64,000 bases of DNA, from NCBI RefSeq assembly GCF_000787395.1, contig NZ_JRAA01000001.1, forward strand, positions 434,001 through 498,000, read 5' to 3'. This DNA comes from Solemya velum gill symbiont. Its GTDB lineage: Bacteria > Pseudomonadota > Gammaproteobacteria > Chromatiales > Chromatiaceae. Positions 20,361 to 30,486 of the stretch are shown in pieces (the first letter of the stretch is position 1; the number at the start of each line of letters is the position of its first letter). Below the pieces are notes generated by a model, which worked only from the letters and a program-made list of their open reading frames with translations, did no database searches and was not told the origin of the DNA. The translations under genes were made by a program, and so were the position numbers.

Positions 20361-20427
20361 GAGTAATTCCGCACTGGAATGGTGCGGAATGGTCAAAACG
20401 GGCACATTGCCTGTATAAGAATTACTC
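20361..20427. repeat. Overlapping inverted repeats downstream of the CBS gene
   Basis: ATTCCGCAC (20366-20374) pairs perfectly with GTGCGGAAT (20382-20390). A second pair, GAGTAATT (20361-20368) and AATTACTC (20420-20427), shares three bases with the first, so the two hairpins compete. No T-run follows on either strand. It lies just beyond the 3' end of the minus-strand CBS gene. Confidence 0.45.
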
Positions 20428-20443
20428 TAATAGCCAGTCATCG

Positions 20444-20851
20444 TTACCAGATCTTTTCAAGTGCACGCAGGACATCGCGGCGACTGATCTGGCCGACCAG
20501 TGAGTTGTCATCAACCACCGGAAAGCGCCTCACAGGAGAGGAGTTGAACATTTCAGCAGCTTCAACAATGCTGGTTTCCGCCTCGATTGCCTGTACATCT
20601 GTTTTCATATATTCGGAGACTTTACCGCCGAGCTCCTCGTGATAGCAGGCGTTGAGCATTACTTGCATACAATCCTTCTCGGAAAGAATACCGACAACAT
20701 TGCCATGATCATCTACAACCGGTGCACCTGAAACACGACGTGTAATCAGAGTATGGATGGCATCCATCACGCCGGTATCGGGCTTGAAGGTGACAATGTC
20801 ACGTGCCATGTACTGTTTTACTGTCAGTGCGCGTAATACTTCTTTAGCCAT
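20444..20851 (-). CDS. CBS-domain protein
   Basis: Cytosolic 135-residue protein made of a tandem CBS pair and little else. The first repeat runs through YMARDIVTFKPDTGVMDAIHTLITRRVSGAPVVDDHGNVVGILSEKDC, the second through YMKTDVQAIEAETSIVEAAEMFNSSPVRRFPVVDDNSLVGQISRRDVL. Such pairs usually sense adenine nucleotides and regulate a partner. No catalytic domain is fused. The ribosome site ggagga is well placed. It precedes nqrM on the same strand, separated by an 82-base gap. Confidence 0.88.
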   Translation of the reverse strand: MAKEVLRALTVKQYMARDIVTFKPDTGVMDAIHTLITRRVSGAPVVDDHGNVVGILSEKDCMQVMLNACYHEELGGKVSEYMKTDVQAIEAETSIVEAAEMFNSSPVRRFPVVDDNSLVGQISRRDVLRALEKIW

Positions 20852-20933
20852 CCTGTGATCCTCCGCAAGTACTCTATTTTCTATTTATTCAGATACTATT
20901 GCCTGCCAGAATTGGCAAGTCAAAATATATATA

Positions 20934-21143
20934 TCAGCTTGTTTCTGCATGCCTGTCAGCAGCCTCTGCTTCACGTGCAAGACGTTTTTCACAGGGCGAA
21001 TCGCAACTGCAGGCACTCTTGAGGCCTGTAATGGTGTTGAGGCCACCACAGGAGCCCTTGATCTGTTTGTTCTGCAGTAATCCTATAGCCATGATTGCGA
21101 CAACAATGAGCATGACGATGAATGTGACCAGAAATATTTCCAT
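20934..21143 (-). CDS. nqrM: Na+-NQR maturation factor NqrM
   Basis: Small membrane protein (DUF539 family) needed to assemble iron into the sodium-pumping NADH:quinone oxidoreductase. One N-terminal helix (FLVTFIVMLIVVAIMAIGLL) is followed by KGSCGGLN and a cysteine-rich segment; the four conserved cysteines are Cys32, Cys45, Cys47 and Cys51. Length 69. Its ATG overlaps the apbE stop, and this order after nqrF-apbE is the usual one, which makes the call firm. Confidence 0.93.
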   Translation of the reverse strand: MEIFLVTFIVMLIVVAIMAIGLLQNKQIKGSCGGLNTITGLKSACSCDSPCEKRLAREAEAADRHAETS

Positions 21144-22207
21144 TATTGTTCCTCGCCGTGAATATATTTTGCGAATGCTGATGTCGCTTCAGTGTGTAAC
21201 TCTTTTCCATTCCGAATAATGAAATAGGCAGCAATTCTGTTTTTCTCTGCCAACTCCATCGCCTTGTCCGGGCCCAGTGCCATCAGGGCGGTGGCATAGC
21301 CGTCAGCTAACATGACGCTTGGCATGATGACTGTCACTGAAGCCATTCTGTTTTTTACCGGTAGTCCAGTGATCGGGTCGATGGTGTGTGAGAAACGCAT
21401 GCCTGCATCATCTTCAAAGTAGTTGCGGTAGTCACCGGATGTCGCAACGCCCATGTTGTCGGGACTAATCACCAGTTGCACGCTTTGCATGCCATCGACC
21501 GGCTTTTCGATCGCGATGCGCCATGCATTGCCACGGTGGCTTCGTCCCATGGTGATGAGTTCACCACCAACCTCCAGCATATAATTCGGGATGCCCAGCG
21601 CATTGAGCTGTTGTGCAACGCGATCGACCGCGTATCCCTTGGCAATCGACGAGAGATCGATGGAGAGATCAGCATTTGATTTTCTGAGTTGTGAGAGATT
21701 CTGATTGACAGAAAGTTTACGGTAGCCGACTTTTCTCAGAGCCAGATCAATCTCCTCGACAGAGGGTTTCTTGCCATTTGTTTCTACAGGCCCGAATCCC
21801 CACAGCTCAACCAGTGGCTCAACCGTGATGTCATAGGCACCATCAGTCAGGGCAGAGATTTCCAGCGCTGCAGAAGTCACTTCCGCCAGTTCTGCTGGTA
21901 CTTGTTGCCATTCAACTGAATTGCTGTGATTGAACTGTGTTATGTCGGAGTCAGCTCGATATGTCGACATCATCTGCTCAAAGCTGTTGAGTTGAGACTG
22001 GATAGATTGCTGTACCTGCATCTTGTCGGGCAGGGTTTCGTCAGACCAGTACTTGACTGACCAACCGGTTCCCATTGTGCTGCCGCTGAGTTTAATCGCC
22101 TGACGCTCACTACTGCAGGACGCAAGCAGAAACAGGCTGACCACTGCCAGCATGATCCTGCCGGTAGTGGTCAGGGTGATGCGATGCCGCTTATCCGCCA
22201 AAATCAT
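21143..22207 (-). CDS. apbE: FAD:protein FMN transferase, lipoprotein
   Basis: Attaches FMN covalently to threonines of NqrB and NqrC on the periplasmic side. A lipoprotein signal ends in LLASC (Cys31), followed by the ApbE domain: [41 protein letters not shown], and the C-terminal [13 protein letters not shown] with the metal-binding [23 protein letters not shown] region. The ATG at 22207 overlaps nqrF by 17 bases and gives a basic n-region; the ATG at 22153 would leave no positive charge. Length 355. Confidence 0.94.
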   Translation of the reverse strand: MILADKRHRITLTTTGRIMLAVVSLFLLASCSSERQAIKLSGSTMGTGWSVKYWSDETLPDKMQVQQSIQSQLNSFEQMMSTYRADSDITQFNHSNSVEWQQVPAELAEVTSAALEISALTDGAYDITVEPLVELWGFGPVETNGKKPSVEEIDLALRKVGYRKLSVNQNLSQLRKSNADLSIDLSSIAKGYAVDRVAQQLNALGIPNYMLEVGGELITMGRSHRGNAWRIAIEKPVDGMQSVQLVISPDNMGVATSGDYRNYFEDDAGMRFSHTIDPITGLPVKNRMASVTVIMPSVMLADGYATALMALGPDKAMELAEKNRIAAYFIIRNGKELHTEATSAFAKYIHGEEQ

Positions 22208-23411
22208 CGAGCAGGATGTTTTCATCTTCGACACCGAGGTCTTTAAGCATCTGGATAACAGCAGCATTCATGACGGGTGGTCCACACATATAGTATTCAC
22301 AATCTTCCGGTGCAGGGTGATCCTTGAGATATTCATTATAGAGCACCTCGTGAATGAATCCCTGGTAACCATCCCAGTTATCTTCCGGCTGTGGATCAGA
22401 GAGGGCCACGTGCCACTGGAAGTTGCTGTTCTCTGCCGCGAGCATGTCGAAATCTTCAACGTAGAACATTTCACGTTTCGAACGGGCACCATACCAGAAG
22501 CTCATCTTGCGCTTCGAGTTGAGACGGCGCAGCTGATCGAAGATATGCGAACGCATTGGCGCCATGCCGGCTCCGCCACCGATAAAGACCATCTCTGCAT
22601 CAGTCTCCTTGGCAAAGAACTCTCCGAACGGCCCGGAGATCATCACCTTGTCACCTGGCTTGAGGTTGAAGATGTAGGAGGACATGATACCGGGAGGAGC
22701 ATCTGGTACATGCGGCGGAGGCGTGGCGATACGTACATTGAGCATAATGATGCCTTGTTCTTCAGGGTAGTTCGCCATTGAGTAGGCGCGCATCGACTCC
22801 TCTTTGAAGTTGGCTTCGTACTGCCACAGGTTATAGCGGTCCCAGTCCTCGCGATACTCTTCATCAATATCAAAATCGGTGATTTTTGCATGGTAGGGAG
22901 GCGATTCGATCTGAATATAACCGCCGGCTCGGAAGTCGACAGCTTCACCATCCGGCAGTTCCAGTACAAGCTCCTTGATGAAGGTGGCGACATTGTCATT
23001 AGAACGCACGGTGCATTCCCATTTCTTGACGCCGAATACCTCCTCGGGTACTTCGATCTTCATTGGCTGCTTGACGGCTACCTGGCAGGAGAGACGTTCA
23101 CCTGACGCAGCTTCACGCTTGGAGATATGCGACTCTTCTGTCGGCAGGATAGATCCACCACCTTCAAATACCTTGCAGCGGCATTGTGCACAGGTTCCAC
23201 CACCGCCACATGCAGAAGGCACGAAGATACCTGCATCGGCCAGTGCCTGTAGCAGCTTGCCGCCGGGGCTGGTATGGATCTCCTTTTCGCCGTTAATCAG
23301 GATTGCGATGTCACCGCTGGGGACGAGTTTTGATTTTGCTGCCAGGATGACGAATACCAGGGCAATAACGATGACAGTAAAAAGGACGACACCAAGTGAA
23401 ATTTCTAACAT
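22191..23411 (-). CDS. nqrF: Na+-translocating NADH:quinone oxidoreductase subunit F
   Basis: Electron entry subunit: a membrane helix (residues 4-25), a 2Fe-2S ferredoxin domain with Cys68, Cys74, Cys77 and Cys109, then a ferredoxin-NADP reductase-type domain with FAD ([11 protein letters not shown]) and NADH ([19 protein letters not shown]) sites. The C-terminal [17 protein letters not shown] is typical. Length 406. It is the sixth gene of the nqrABCDEF operon, 15 bases after nqrE, and overlaps apbE. Confidence 0.97.
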   Translation of the reverse strand: MLEISLGVVLFTVIVIALVFVILAAKSKLVPSGDIAILINGEKEIHTSPGGKLLQALADAGIFVPSACGGGGTCAQCRCKVFEGGGSILPTEESHISKREAASGERLSCQVAVKQPMKIEVPEEVFGVKKWECTVRSNDNVATFIKELVLELPDGEAVDFRAGGYIQIESPPYHAKITDFDIDEEYREDWDRYNLWQYEANFKEESMRAYSMANYPEEQGIIMLNVRIATPPPHVPDAPPGIMSSYIFNLKPGDKVMISGPFGEFFAKETDAEMVFIGGGAGMAPMRSHIFDQLRRLNSKRKMSFWYGARSKREMFYVEDFDMLAAENSNFQWHVALSDPQPEDNWDGYQGFIHEVLYNEYLKDHPAPEDCEYYMCGPPVMNAAVIQMLKDLGVEDENILLDDFGG

Positions 23412-23426
23412 TGTGATTATCCTCCC

Positions 23427-24035
23427 TTACAACTGAATGCCGGAGAAAGCCATGAAGCCGAGAGACATCAGACCAACCGTGATAAATGTAATGCCAAGAC
23501 CTTGCAGGCCGGCAGGCACATCCGAATACTTGAGTTTCTCGCGCACACCGGCAAGCGCCGTGATTGCCAATGCCCAGCCAATACCTGAACTGAGACCGTA
23601 AGTAACAGACTCTGCGAAGTTGTAGTCACGTTCCACCATGAACAGCGAGCCGCCCAAGATGGCACAGTTGACTGTGATCAGCGGCAGGAAAACACCGAGA
23701 GCGTTGTAGAGTGCAGGGAAGTACTTGTCCAGTAGCATCTCCAGAATCTGCACCAGTGCAGCGATGACGCCGATGTAACTGATGAGACCGAGGAAGCTCA
23801 GGTCGACTTCAGGAAGTCCGGCCCATGCGAGTGCGCCATCTTTTAACAAGAACTGGAACAGTAGGTTGTTGACCGGGACCGTGATCGCCTGTACCACGGC
23901 CACGGCAATACCTAGGCCAAGAGCCGTTTCAATTTTTTTTGAGACCGCAAGGAAGGTGCACATCCCGAGGAAGAAGGAGAGTGCCAGGTTTTCGACGAAG
24001 ACCGCCTTCAGAAAAAGGGAAATGTAATGTTCCAT
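23427..24035 (-). CDS. nqrE: Na+-translocating NADH:quinone oxidoreductase subunit E
   Basis: Integral membrane subunit, homologous to NqrD with inverted topology; together they hold an intramembrane iron centre. The conserved cysteine motif [11 protein letters not shown] and the N-terminal [10 protein letters not shown] segment with a second cysteine are visible. Six hydrophobic helices over 202 residues. Its ATG overlaps the nqrD stop by one base. Confidence 0.97.
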   Translation of the reverse strand: MEHYISLFLKAVFVENLALSFFLGMCTFLAVSKKIETALGLGIAVAVVQAITVPVNNLLFQFLLKDGALAWAGLPEVDLSFLGLISYIGVIAALVQILEMLLDKYFPALYNALGVFLPLITVNCAILGGSLFMVERDYNFAESVTYGLSSGIGWALAITALAGVREKLKYSDVPAGLQGLGITFITVGLMSLGFMAFSGIQL

Positions 24036-24700
24036 TATTTCGCCTCCTCGTGGTTTGGATCATGGATGTTGAAATCAGGCTCCTCGAGTTGATCCTTTTT
24101 GAATGTGCGAACACCCCAGATAAAGAGGCCAATCAGGAAAAATGCAGAAGGCGGCAGCAGCATGATGCCTGCGGGCTCATACCAACCTCCATTGTTGACC
24201 AGTGGCAGGATCTCGTAACCGAGTAGTGATCCTGAGCCGAGCAGTTCACGAAAGATGCCGACGACAATCAGGATAAGGCTATAGCCGAGGCCGTTACCGA
24301 TACCATCTATAAATGACAGCATTGGTGGATTCTTCATTGCAAATGCCTCGGCACGACCAAGCACGATACAGTTGGTGATAATCAGGCCAACGAAGACCGA
24401 CATCTGCTTGGAAATCTCGTAGACATATGCCTTGAGTATCTGGTCAACCACGATTACCAGAGACGCAATAATGGTCATTTGTACGATGATACGAATCGAT
24501 GAAGGGATATGGTTACGGATCATCGAGATCGAGAGGTTCGAAAATGCCGTGACCGAAGTCAGGGCAAGCGACATGATCAGTGCAGCAGCCAGCGTGGTTG
24601 TTACCGCCAGTGCCGAGCAGATACCGAGGATCTGCAGTGTGATCGGGTTGGTGTTGATCAGCGGATCAAACAGGACCTGGCGTGCAGTGGATTTAGACAT
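24035..24700 (-). CDS. nqrD: Na+-translocating NADH:quinone oxidoreductase subunit D
   Basis: Integral membrane partner of NqrE. Cysteine motifs are [10 protein letters not shown] near the N-terminus and [18 protein letters not shown] in the middle, the pair that binds iron with those of NqrE. Six helices over 221 residues, with a charged C-terminal tail ending NHEEAK. Two bases separate it from nqrC. Confidence 0.97.
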   Translation of the reverse strand: MSKSTARQVLFDPLINTNPITLQILGICSALAVTTTLAAALIMSLALTSVTAFSNLSISMIRNHIPSSIRIIVQMTIIASLVIVVDQILKAYVYEISKQMSVFVGLIITNCIVLGRAEAFAMKNPPMLSFIDGIGNGLGYSLILIVVGIFRELLGSGSLLGYEILPLVNNGGWYEPAGIMLLPPSAFFLIGLFIWGVRTFKKDQLEEPDFNIHDPNHEEAK

Positions 24701-24702
24701 GA

Positions 24703-25527
24703 TCAGGCTCCTCCGTTCTTGAACTTGGTAAGGTAGGGGCCGAAACCGTTGGCGCCTGTCCAGAAACGCACCAGGTTGCTGACACCACGACTGGTGAGGG
24801 TTGCGCCTGCGAGTCCATCGATCTCGTGCTGAAAGAATTTACTATCAGGTGAGACATTCCCTTTAAGCACGTTGAGCGCCTGCTTGCCGTTGGCATCAAA
24901 CAGCTGTTTTCCATTCCACTTGGCCTGCCACTTGGGATTATCAACTTCACCACCAAGACCTGGAGTTTCAGCATGATCATAGAACTTGAGTCCGTAGACC
25001 GAGTTGCCATCCGGTTCGATAGCCAGAAAGCCGTAGAGCGTCGACCACAGGCCATAACCGTGGACTGGCAGAATCACGCGCGTGATTGTGTCGCCATTCT
25101 TGACCAGGTAGATACTTGCGATTTTTGCGCGGGCCTTGATTGAAGCAATATCGACATCCGACGAGAGAGTGAGGTTCTGTTGCGGGTCTTTTGCAGCCTT
25201 GCGCTGGTCATAACCTGCTGCGTCCATCTCTTCGACATAATCACCTGAGGCTAGGTCAACAAGACGTGTCTCGATGCTCTGATCGAAAGTTGCCTGGATA
25301 TTGCCGCTTATATCCAGCCCGGCAACGGAGAGGATATAACGTTGCTTGTCGAGTGCCTTGTTTGCCTCTTGCAAGGGACGCAATCCGACGGCAGCAGCCG
25401 CAACGATAATCGAGCACACCAGGCACAAGGCCAGAGCAACCACGATAGTCTTGGTCTGCGAGTCATTCGGCATCGCGAGGATGCGACCGATCGGTCCGCC
25501 AATGGTTTGTGCTGTATCCTGGCTCAT
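24703..25527 (-). CDS. nqrC: Na+-translocating NADH:quinone oxidoreductase subunit C
   Basis: Single-helix subunit with a periplasmic domain carrying covalent FMN. The helix spans about residues 26-48 ([22 protein letters not shown]). The FMN site is [13 protein letters not shown], where the second threonine is the expected attachment residue; the motif has alanine where SGAT-type sites often have serine. [14 protein letters not shown] and [12 protein letters not shown] are family landmarks. Length 274. It overlaps nqrB by four bases. Confidence 0.96.
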   Translation of the reverse strand: MSQDTAQTIGGPIGRILAMPNDSQTKTIVVALALCLVCSIIVAAAAVGLRPLQEANKALDKQRYILSVAGLDISGNIQATFDQSIETRLVDLASGDYVEEMDAAGYDQRKAAKDPQQNLTLSSDVDIASIKARAKIASIYLVKNGDTITRVILPVHGYGLWSTLYGFLAIEPDGNSVYGLKFYDHAETPGLGGEVDNPKWQAKWNGKQLFDANGKQALNVLKGNVSPDSKFFQHEIDGLAGATLTSRGVSNLVRFWTGANGFGPYLTKFKNGGA

Positions 25528-26738
25528 GATGCGATCCTCTTTTGACGGCGCTTGATATTGGCCTGGACAATGAAGTGGTCGATTAACGGAGCAAAGATGT
25601 TTCCGAACAAGATGGCGAGCATCATGCCTTCAGGAAACGCAGGATTGATGACGCGGATCAGCACGGCCATGAATCCGATCAGTCCGCCGTACCACCAGCG
25701 CCCCCTGTTGGTCATTGCCGCCGAAACCGGATCTGTCGCCATGAAGATCATGCCGAAAGCGAAGCCGCCAAGTACCATGTGCCAGTAGAAAGGCAGGGCA
25801 AACATGGGATTGCTGTCTGAGCCGATCAGGTTGAGTAAGAGTGTTGTCGCAGTCATACCAACGAAAACACCACCGACGACACGCCACGAGGCAATCTTCG
25901 TATACAGCAGGAAAACACCGCCAAGCAGAATGGCGAAAGTTGATACCTCGCCAATCGACCCTTGGATATTGCCGAAGAAGGCATCCCACCATGTGAGGTT
26001 GGATGCGATGATATTTTCCACACCACCTGCAGCACTCAGCGACAGGGGAGTTGCACCTGAGAAGCCGTCCACTGCTGTCCACACGGCATCGCCTGACATG
26101 GCAGCCGGGTAGGTAAAGAAGAGAAATGCACGGCCCGTCAGTGCCGGGTTGAGGAAGTTCTTGCCGGTTCCACCAAAAACTTCTTTACCAATGACGACAC
26201 CAAAGCTGATGCCGAGCGCAACCTGCCAGAGTGGAATCGATGGCGGCAACGTCAGAGAGAAGAGCATTGAGGTTACAAGAAAGCCCTCGTTGACCTCGTG
26301 TTTGCGTATGACTGCAAACAGCACCTCCCAAAAGCCACCGACCGCCAGGGTGACGATATAGATGGGTAACCAGTAAGTAAGGCCATGTACAAAGCTGGCA
26401 AATATCGAGTCGGCAGAGTAACCGATCCCGAGACCTTCAAGAACATCGGCACGCCAGCCGCCTGCAGATTCGATACCCATTGCAGCCATCGCACTGTTGG
26501 CCTGGAAGCCGGTATTGTAGAGCCCCCACAGAAGTGCAGGCATAACTGCAACAACAACCAGTGACATGACACGCTTAAGATCAATTACATCACGAACATG
26601 CGGTGAGCTGCGTGTGACATCTGGAGGTGTATAGAGGAATGTATCGACCATCTCGTAGAGGGCATACATTTTTTCGAATCGCCCACCCGGTAGAAAATCG
26701 GGTTCGATCCGGTCAAGAAAACGACGTGTACGTGACAT
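25524..26738 (-). CDS. nqrB: Na+-translocating NADH:quinone oxidoreductase subunit B
   Basis: Largest membrane subunit, with ten or so helices; it holds riboflavin and a covalent FMN and forms the sodium path. The FMN attachment motif is [37 protein letters not shown] and [17 protein letters not shown] are conserved. The N-terminal cytosolic part begins with [33 protein letters not shown]-like sequence, as in the family. Length 404. Its ATG overlaps the nqrA stop by one base. Confidence 0.97.
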   Translation of the reverse strand: MSRTRRFLDRIEPDFLPGGRFEKMYALYEMVDTFLYTPPDVTRSSPHVRDVIDLKRVMSLVVVAVMPALLWGLYNTGFQANSAMAAMGIESAGGWRADVLEGLGIGYSADSIFASFVHGLTYWLPIYIVTLAVGGFWEVLFAVIRKHEVNEGFLVTSMLFSLTLPPSIPLWQVALGISFGVVIGKEVFGGTGKNFLNPALTGRAFLFFTYPAAMSGDAVWTAVDGFSGATPLSLSAAGGVENIIASNLTWWDAFFGNIQGSIGEVSTFAILLGGVFLLYTKIASWRVVGGVFVGMTATTLLLNLIGSDSNPMFALPFYWHMVLGGFAFGMIFMATDPVSAAMTNRGRWWYGGLIGFMAVLIRVINPAFPEGMMLAILFGNIFAPLIDHFIVQANIKRRQKRIAS

Positions 26739-28090
26739 TATCCTTCCCTCTCTATCTGTTCCAGGCAGGCACGCAGTGCAAGGCCATAGTCAAATTTGGA
26801 TGAGGAGACATAACTGCAAAGCGCAAGATCCTCCTCGTCGAGTTCCAGGCAACCGAGTTGCTGTGCAAGATCCGTGTCTCTTGTAACAAGAGCCCGCAGC
26901 AGTTGCGTTGGCAAAATGTCGAGCGGCATAACGGATTCGTAATTACCGATCGGCACCATCGCTCTCGGACTGCCATTGGTTGAAGTGGTAAATCGAAACA
27001 GGCGATTCCTCGGCAAGAGGGAACTCAAGTGCGAGTTGATTGCGGAGAACTTGTTCCTGCCGGGCTTGATCCATCCCAGTAGTTCGCGTTCGCGACCTTC
27101 AGGCAGAATGCTGATCTGGTTATGGAAGCGGCCAAGGAACTGTCCCCAGCCGGCTGCTTTCTTACCTGCCAGAACAGAGCCGGAGATAATGCGGCACTCA
27201 CCGGCTTCGAGTTCATCTTTCAACAACTCTTCTGTATTTGCTCCCATGCGTGTCCTCAACAGGCGAGGGTTTTTCACCATTGGGCCGCCGATTGCAACAA
27301 CACGATCAACCGGCAGGCGACCGCTCTTTAAGAAGCGTGCAAAGGCAATCACGTCCTGGTGATTGATATGCCAGAGCGTTTTGCCTGCGTGCGCAGGCTC
27401 AAGCATATGCATATGTGTTCCTGGCAGACCCGCAGGATGGGGACCCTGGAAGCAGGTATTTACGACCCGCTCAAGGTGAGTTGGCAGTTCATACGGTTCT
27501 GCTGTATTGACGTAGACATTACCGTGCGTCATCACGGTCAGCAGTGCCAATCCCTGGTTGAACTCCTCACGAGCATCATTGATGACCACCATCGGGTCTG
27601 CCGCGAGAGGTCGGGTATCTACAGAAGTGACGAAAATGGCGGATGGAACCGAGCCTGTTTCAGGTGCCTTGCTGTATGGGCGAGTTCTGAAGGCGTTCCA
27701 GAGTCCCGAGTGGCGCAGCTGTTCGCAAACAGTGTCATGATCGATGCTGGTAAATTCTGCCGGATCATAACGCTGGAACTCTTCTGCCTCATCGCCATCA
27801 AGTTCGATCACAACTGAACGCAATACGCGACGCGCACCACGATGAATCGCCTTGATGGTACCGCATCCGGGTGATGTCACCATCACGCCCGGATTTTTCT
27901 TGTCTTCCAGCAATGCCTGTCCGAGTTTGACGCGTTCGCCTTCCTTCACCAGCATGGTGGGTTTCATGCCTACATAGTCGTGCCCGAGAATGGCGACAGT
28001 CTCAACCTTGTTACCATCCTCGATAACCTGGCTAGGTCTACCCTCGACAGGCAGGTCCAGGCCCTTTTTGAGTTTGAATGTATGGCTCAT
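26738..28090 (-). CDS. nqrA: Na+-translocating NADH:quinone oxidoreductase subunit A
   Basis: Soluble cytoplasmic subunit and first gene of the operon. The family opening [12 protein letters not shown] is present, followed by the Rnf/Nqr barrel-sandwich part ([32 protein letters not shown]) and [27 protein letters not shown]. Length 450 is normal. It is preceded by a good minus-strand promoter candidate at 28108-28136 with a very short leader, and faces ribBX divergently. Confidence 0.97.
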   Translation of the reverse strand: MSHTFKLKKGLDLPVEGRPSQVIEDGNKVETVAILGHDYVGMKPTMLVKEGERVKLGQALLEDKKNPGVMVTSPGCGTIKAIHRGARRVLRSVVIELDGDEAEEFQRYDPAEFTSIDHDTVCEQLRHSGLWNAFRTRPYSKAPETGSVPSAIFVTSVDTRPLAADPMVVINDAREEFNQGLALLTVMTHGNVYVNTAEPYELPTHLERVVNTCFQGPHPAGLPGTHMHMLEPAHAGKTLWHINHQDVIAFARFLKSGRLPVDRVVAIGGPMVKNPRLLRTRMGANTEELLKDELEAGECRIISGSVLAGKKAAGWGQFLGRFHNQISILPEGRERELLGWIKPGRNKFSAINSHLSSLLPRNRLFRFTTSTNGSPRAMVPIGNYESVMPLDILPTQLLRALVTRDTDLAQQLGCLELDEEDLALCSYVSSSKFDYGLALRACLEQIEREG

Positions 28091-28107
28091 TGGGGTCGTA
28101 TCCAGTT

Positions 28108-28136
28108 TTTATAATCATCCGTAAACAGGGTGGGAA
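28108..28136 (-). promoter_or_regulatory. Candidate sigma-70 promoter of the nqr operon
   Basis: Read on the minus strand, TTCCCA (28136-28131) and TATAAA (28113-28108) are 17 bases apart. The -10 matches five of six, the -35 four of six. The distance to the nqrA ATG is about 18 bases, so the leader would be only about ten bases long. Confidence 0.5.
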
Positions 28137-28376
28137 ATCATCTGAATCTGATGATGTTCACCTCCCCAGTTATCAATACTGCTTATGCTGCAACGCAGTA
28201 TTTCTTATTATTGCGGCGCAACATAGCAAAAAGGAGATACGAATTGCAAGTTCAAATTCTGTTTTGAAGGAAATGGCTTTAGATAAGCGGGGAAATGGAG
28301 AGGATATTTTCCAGCTCGAAGCCGTTTTCCGTTAGAATGTGCTGCTATTTTTTCAGATCTGGGCAATTAGAGAGTT

Positions 28377-29495
28377 ATGGCGCTGAATTCGATCGACGAG
28401 ATTATCGAGGATATCCGTCAGGGCAAAATGGTCATCATCATGGATGACGAGGATCGCGAAAACGAGGGTGACCTGTTGATGGCTGCCGAGGCGGTTACGC
28501 CTGATGCAATCAACTTCATGGCAACCCACGGACGTGGTCTTATCTGCCTGACACTGACCGACAAGCGCTGCAAGCAGCTGCGTCTTCCACTGATGGTTTC
28601 TGGTGAGGATCTGCTTCAGTCGACTAACTTTACTGTCTCTATCGAGGCGGCTGAAGGCGTGACAACAGGTATTTCTGCTGGTGACCGCGCGACAACCGTG
28701 CTGGCAGCAGTTGCCGAGGATGCCACGCCACAGGATCTTGTGCAGCCGGGCCATATCTTCCCACTGATGGCACAGCCGGGTGGAACCCTGGTGCGCGCTG
28801 GACACACCGAGGCTGGCTGCGACCTGGCACGACTGGCCGGCTATAATCCTGCAGGTGTGATTGTCGAGATCCTCAATGAGGACGGCACCATGGCACGGCG
28901 CCCCGATCTTGAAAGCTTTGCTGAAGAGCACGATCTCAAGATCGGCACGATCGAGGACCTGATTCAGTATCGCATCAGAAATGAAAAGACGGTTGAGCGC
29001 ATCAATAGCTGCGACTTGCCGACAGATCACGGCGATTTCAAGCTTTATGCCTATGAGGATACTGTTGACCGTGATGTTCACATGGCTCTGGTCATGGGCG
29101 AACCGTCACCTGACAAGCCCGTGCTGGTTCGTGTCCATGTGCAAAATTCAATCCACGACCTGTTCGATGCCAATATATCAGGCAGCGGTTGGCCGCTACG
29201 CAGCGCGATGGAGCAGATTGCCCGTGAGGGTGAAGGTGTAATTGTCGTACTGCGTAACCATGACAGCCCCAAGGAACTCGTACAGCGTATTGAGGTAGCG
29301 GCAGGCAGGGCGTCTGCACCCGCAAAAGCGTCTGGCGATGCAGATAGTCGCAAGGAGTTGCGCACGCTTGGTGCCGGTGCACAGATCCTGGCTGACCTCG
29401 GTGTTGGCAAGATGCGTGTCATGAGCGCACCAATCAACTTGCACGGTCTGCATGGATTCAACCTCGAAGTTGTTGAGTTTGTTGAAAGCGAGTAA
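28377..29495 (+). CDS. ribB: 3,4-dihydroxy-2-butanone-4-phosphate synthase with degenerate RibA-like domain (RibBX type)
   Basis: Makes dihydroxybutanone phosphate from ribulose 5-phosphate for riboflavin synthesis. The N-terminal RibB domain (residues 1-200) has [17 protein letters not shown], the catalytic region [32 protein letters not shown]. The C-terminal 165 residues align with GTP cyclohydrolase II but lack the zinc cysteines: the place of the family's C-GD-CDC pattern reads [19 protein letters not shown]. That activity is therefore probably absent, as known for RibBX proteins of Proteobacteria. ribH follows after 71 bases; no FMN riboswitch is seen upstream. Confidence 0.95.
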   Translation: MALNSIDEIIEDIRQGKMVIIMDDEDRENEGDLLMAAEAVTPDAINFMATHGRGLICLTLTDKRCKQLRLPLMVSGEDLLQSTNFTVSIEAAEGVTTGISAGDRATTVLAAVAEDATPQDLVQPGHIFPLMAQPGGTLVRAGHTEAGCDLARLAGYNPAGVIVEILNEDGTMARRPDLESFAEEHDLKIGTIEDLIQYRIRNEKTVERINSCDLPTDHGDFKLYAYEDTVDRDVHMALVMGEPSPDKPVLVRVHVQNSIHDLFDANISGSGWPLRSAMEQIAREGEGVIVVLRNHDSPKELVQRIEVAAGRASAPAKASGDADSRKELRTLGAGAQILADLGVGKMRVMSAPINLHGLHGFNLEVVEFVESE

Positions 29496-29566
29496 AAGGT
29501 CAATATAGACTTGATCTAAAAAGTATTTATAATTAACTGAAATCAAAGAGTAAAAAGGTTAGTCAA

Positions 29567-30034
29567 ATGAGCATCAAAACGATCGAAGGCGGCATGACAG
29601 TCTCGGGCGCTAAATTCTGCGTCGTGGTAACTCGCTGGAACAGCTTTGTCGTGGAAAGTCTTGAGAAAGGCGCAATCGATACACTGTTGCGACATGGTGC
29701 GAGCGAAGACGAAATTACTGTTGTGCGTCTGCCCGGAGCCTTTGAACTGCCTGTAGCACTGGACAAGATCGCGGCCAAGGGTGAGTACGATGCCATTATC
29801 GCACTCGGCGCTGTTATTCGCGGCGGCACTCCGCATTTCGAATATGTTGCCGGTGAAGCAGTCAAGGGAATGTCACAGGTCAGCCTCAATCGCGGCGTAC
29901 CAATCAGTTTCGGCGTTCTTACTGTCGACACGATTGAACAGGCCATTGAGCGTGCCGGTACCAAGGCAGGCAACAAGGGCGGTGAAGCGGCTGCTACAGC
30001 CATCGAGATGGTTAACCTCCTCAGGCAAATCTGA
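29567..30034 (+). CDS. ribH: 6,7-dimethyl-8-ribityllumazine synthase
   Basis: Condenses the butanone phosphate made by the preceding gene with the ribitylamino-uracil intermediate, the penultimate step to riboflavin. Motifs include [58 protein letters not shown] with the catalytic histidine, and [30 protein letters not shown] for phosphate binding. Length 155 is normal. It is followed by nusB after five bases, the usual gammaproteobacterial order. Confidence 0.97.
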   Translation: MSIKTIEGGMTVSGAKFCVVVTRWNSFVVESLEKGAIDTLLRHGASEDEITVVRLPGAFELPVALDKIAAKGEYDAIIALGAVIRGGTPHFEYVAGEAVKGMSQVSLNRGVPISFGVLTVDTIEQAIERAGTKAGNKGGEAAATAIEMVNLLRQI

Positions 30035-30039
30035 TTTCA

Positions 30040-30465
30040 ATGTCAAATAAACGTCACAAGGCCCGGCAGCTCGCTATGCAGGGCCTTTATCAATGGCAGG
30101 TCAATGAACAGAACGTTGCCGAGATCATCAACCAGTTTCTTGGCGACGAGGATATGGGCACTTTTGACGTTCCCTATTTTCGTGACCTGCTGGCTGGAGT
30201 CCCTTCACATCTCGACTCCATTGATGAAAAGATCAAGCCCCTGATTAATCGTTCCATCGAACAGGTTGATCCGGTGGAGCGCGCGATACTGCGGCTAGGG
30301 GTTTATGAAATGATGCAACACCCTGAAATTCCTTTTCGGGTTGTCATTAACGAAGGCGTGGAGTTGGCCAAGACATACGGTGCCGACCAGGGACACAGAT
30401 ACATCAATGGTGTTCTCGACAAGCTTGCGCCGGAGTTACGCCCATTTGAAGCGAAAAAGAAGTGA
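30040..30465 (+). CDS. nusB: Transcription antitermination factor NusB
   Basis: RNA-binding protein that joins NusE (S10) on boxA of rRNA operons. The all-helical 141-residue protein starts KRHKARQLAMQGLYQWQVNEQN and carries the signature VERAILRLGVYEMMQHPEIPFRVVINEGVELAKTYGADQGHRYINGVLDKLA. It sits in the conserved ribH-nusB-thiL-pgpA order and is almost certainly cotranscribed with ribH. Confidence 0.97.
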   Translation: MSNKRHKARQLAMQGLYQWQVNEQNVAEIINQFLGDEDMGTFDVPYFRDLLAGVPSHLDSIDEKIKPLINRSIEQVDPVERAILRLGVYEMMQHPEIPFRVVINEGVELAKTYGADQGHRYINGVLDKLAPELRPFEAKKK

Positions 30466-30486
30466 AAGCCTGCAGGCTGAAGCACA

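Noticed and set aside
28137-28376. FMN riboswitch expected upstream of a riboflavin gene
   Set aside because: The conserved riboswitch helices and GGGGTGAAA-type core are not present; a ggtgggaaatc stretch is superficially similar only.
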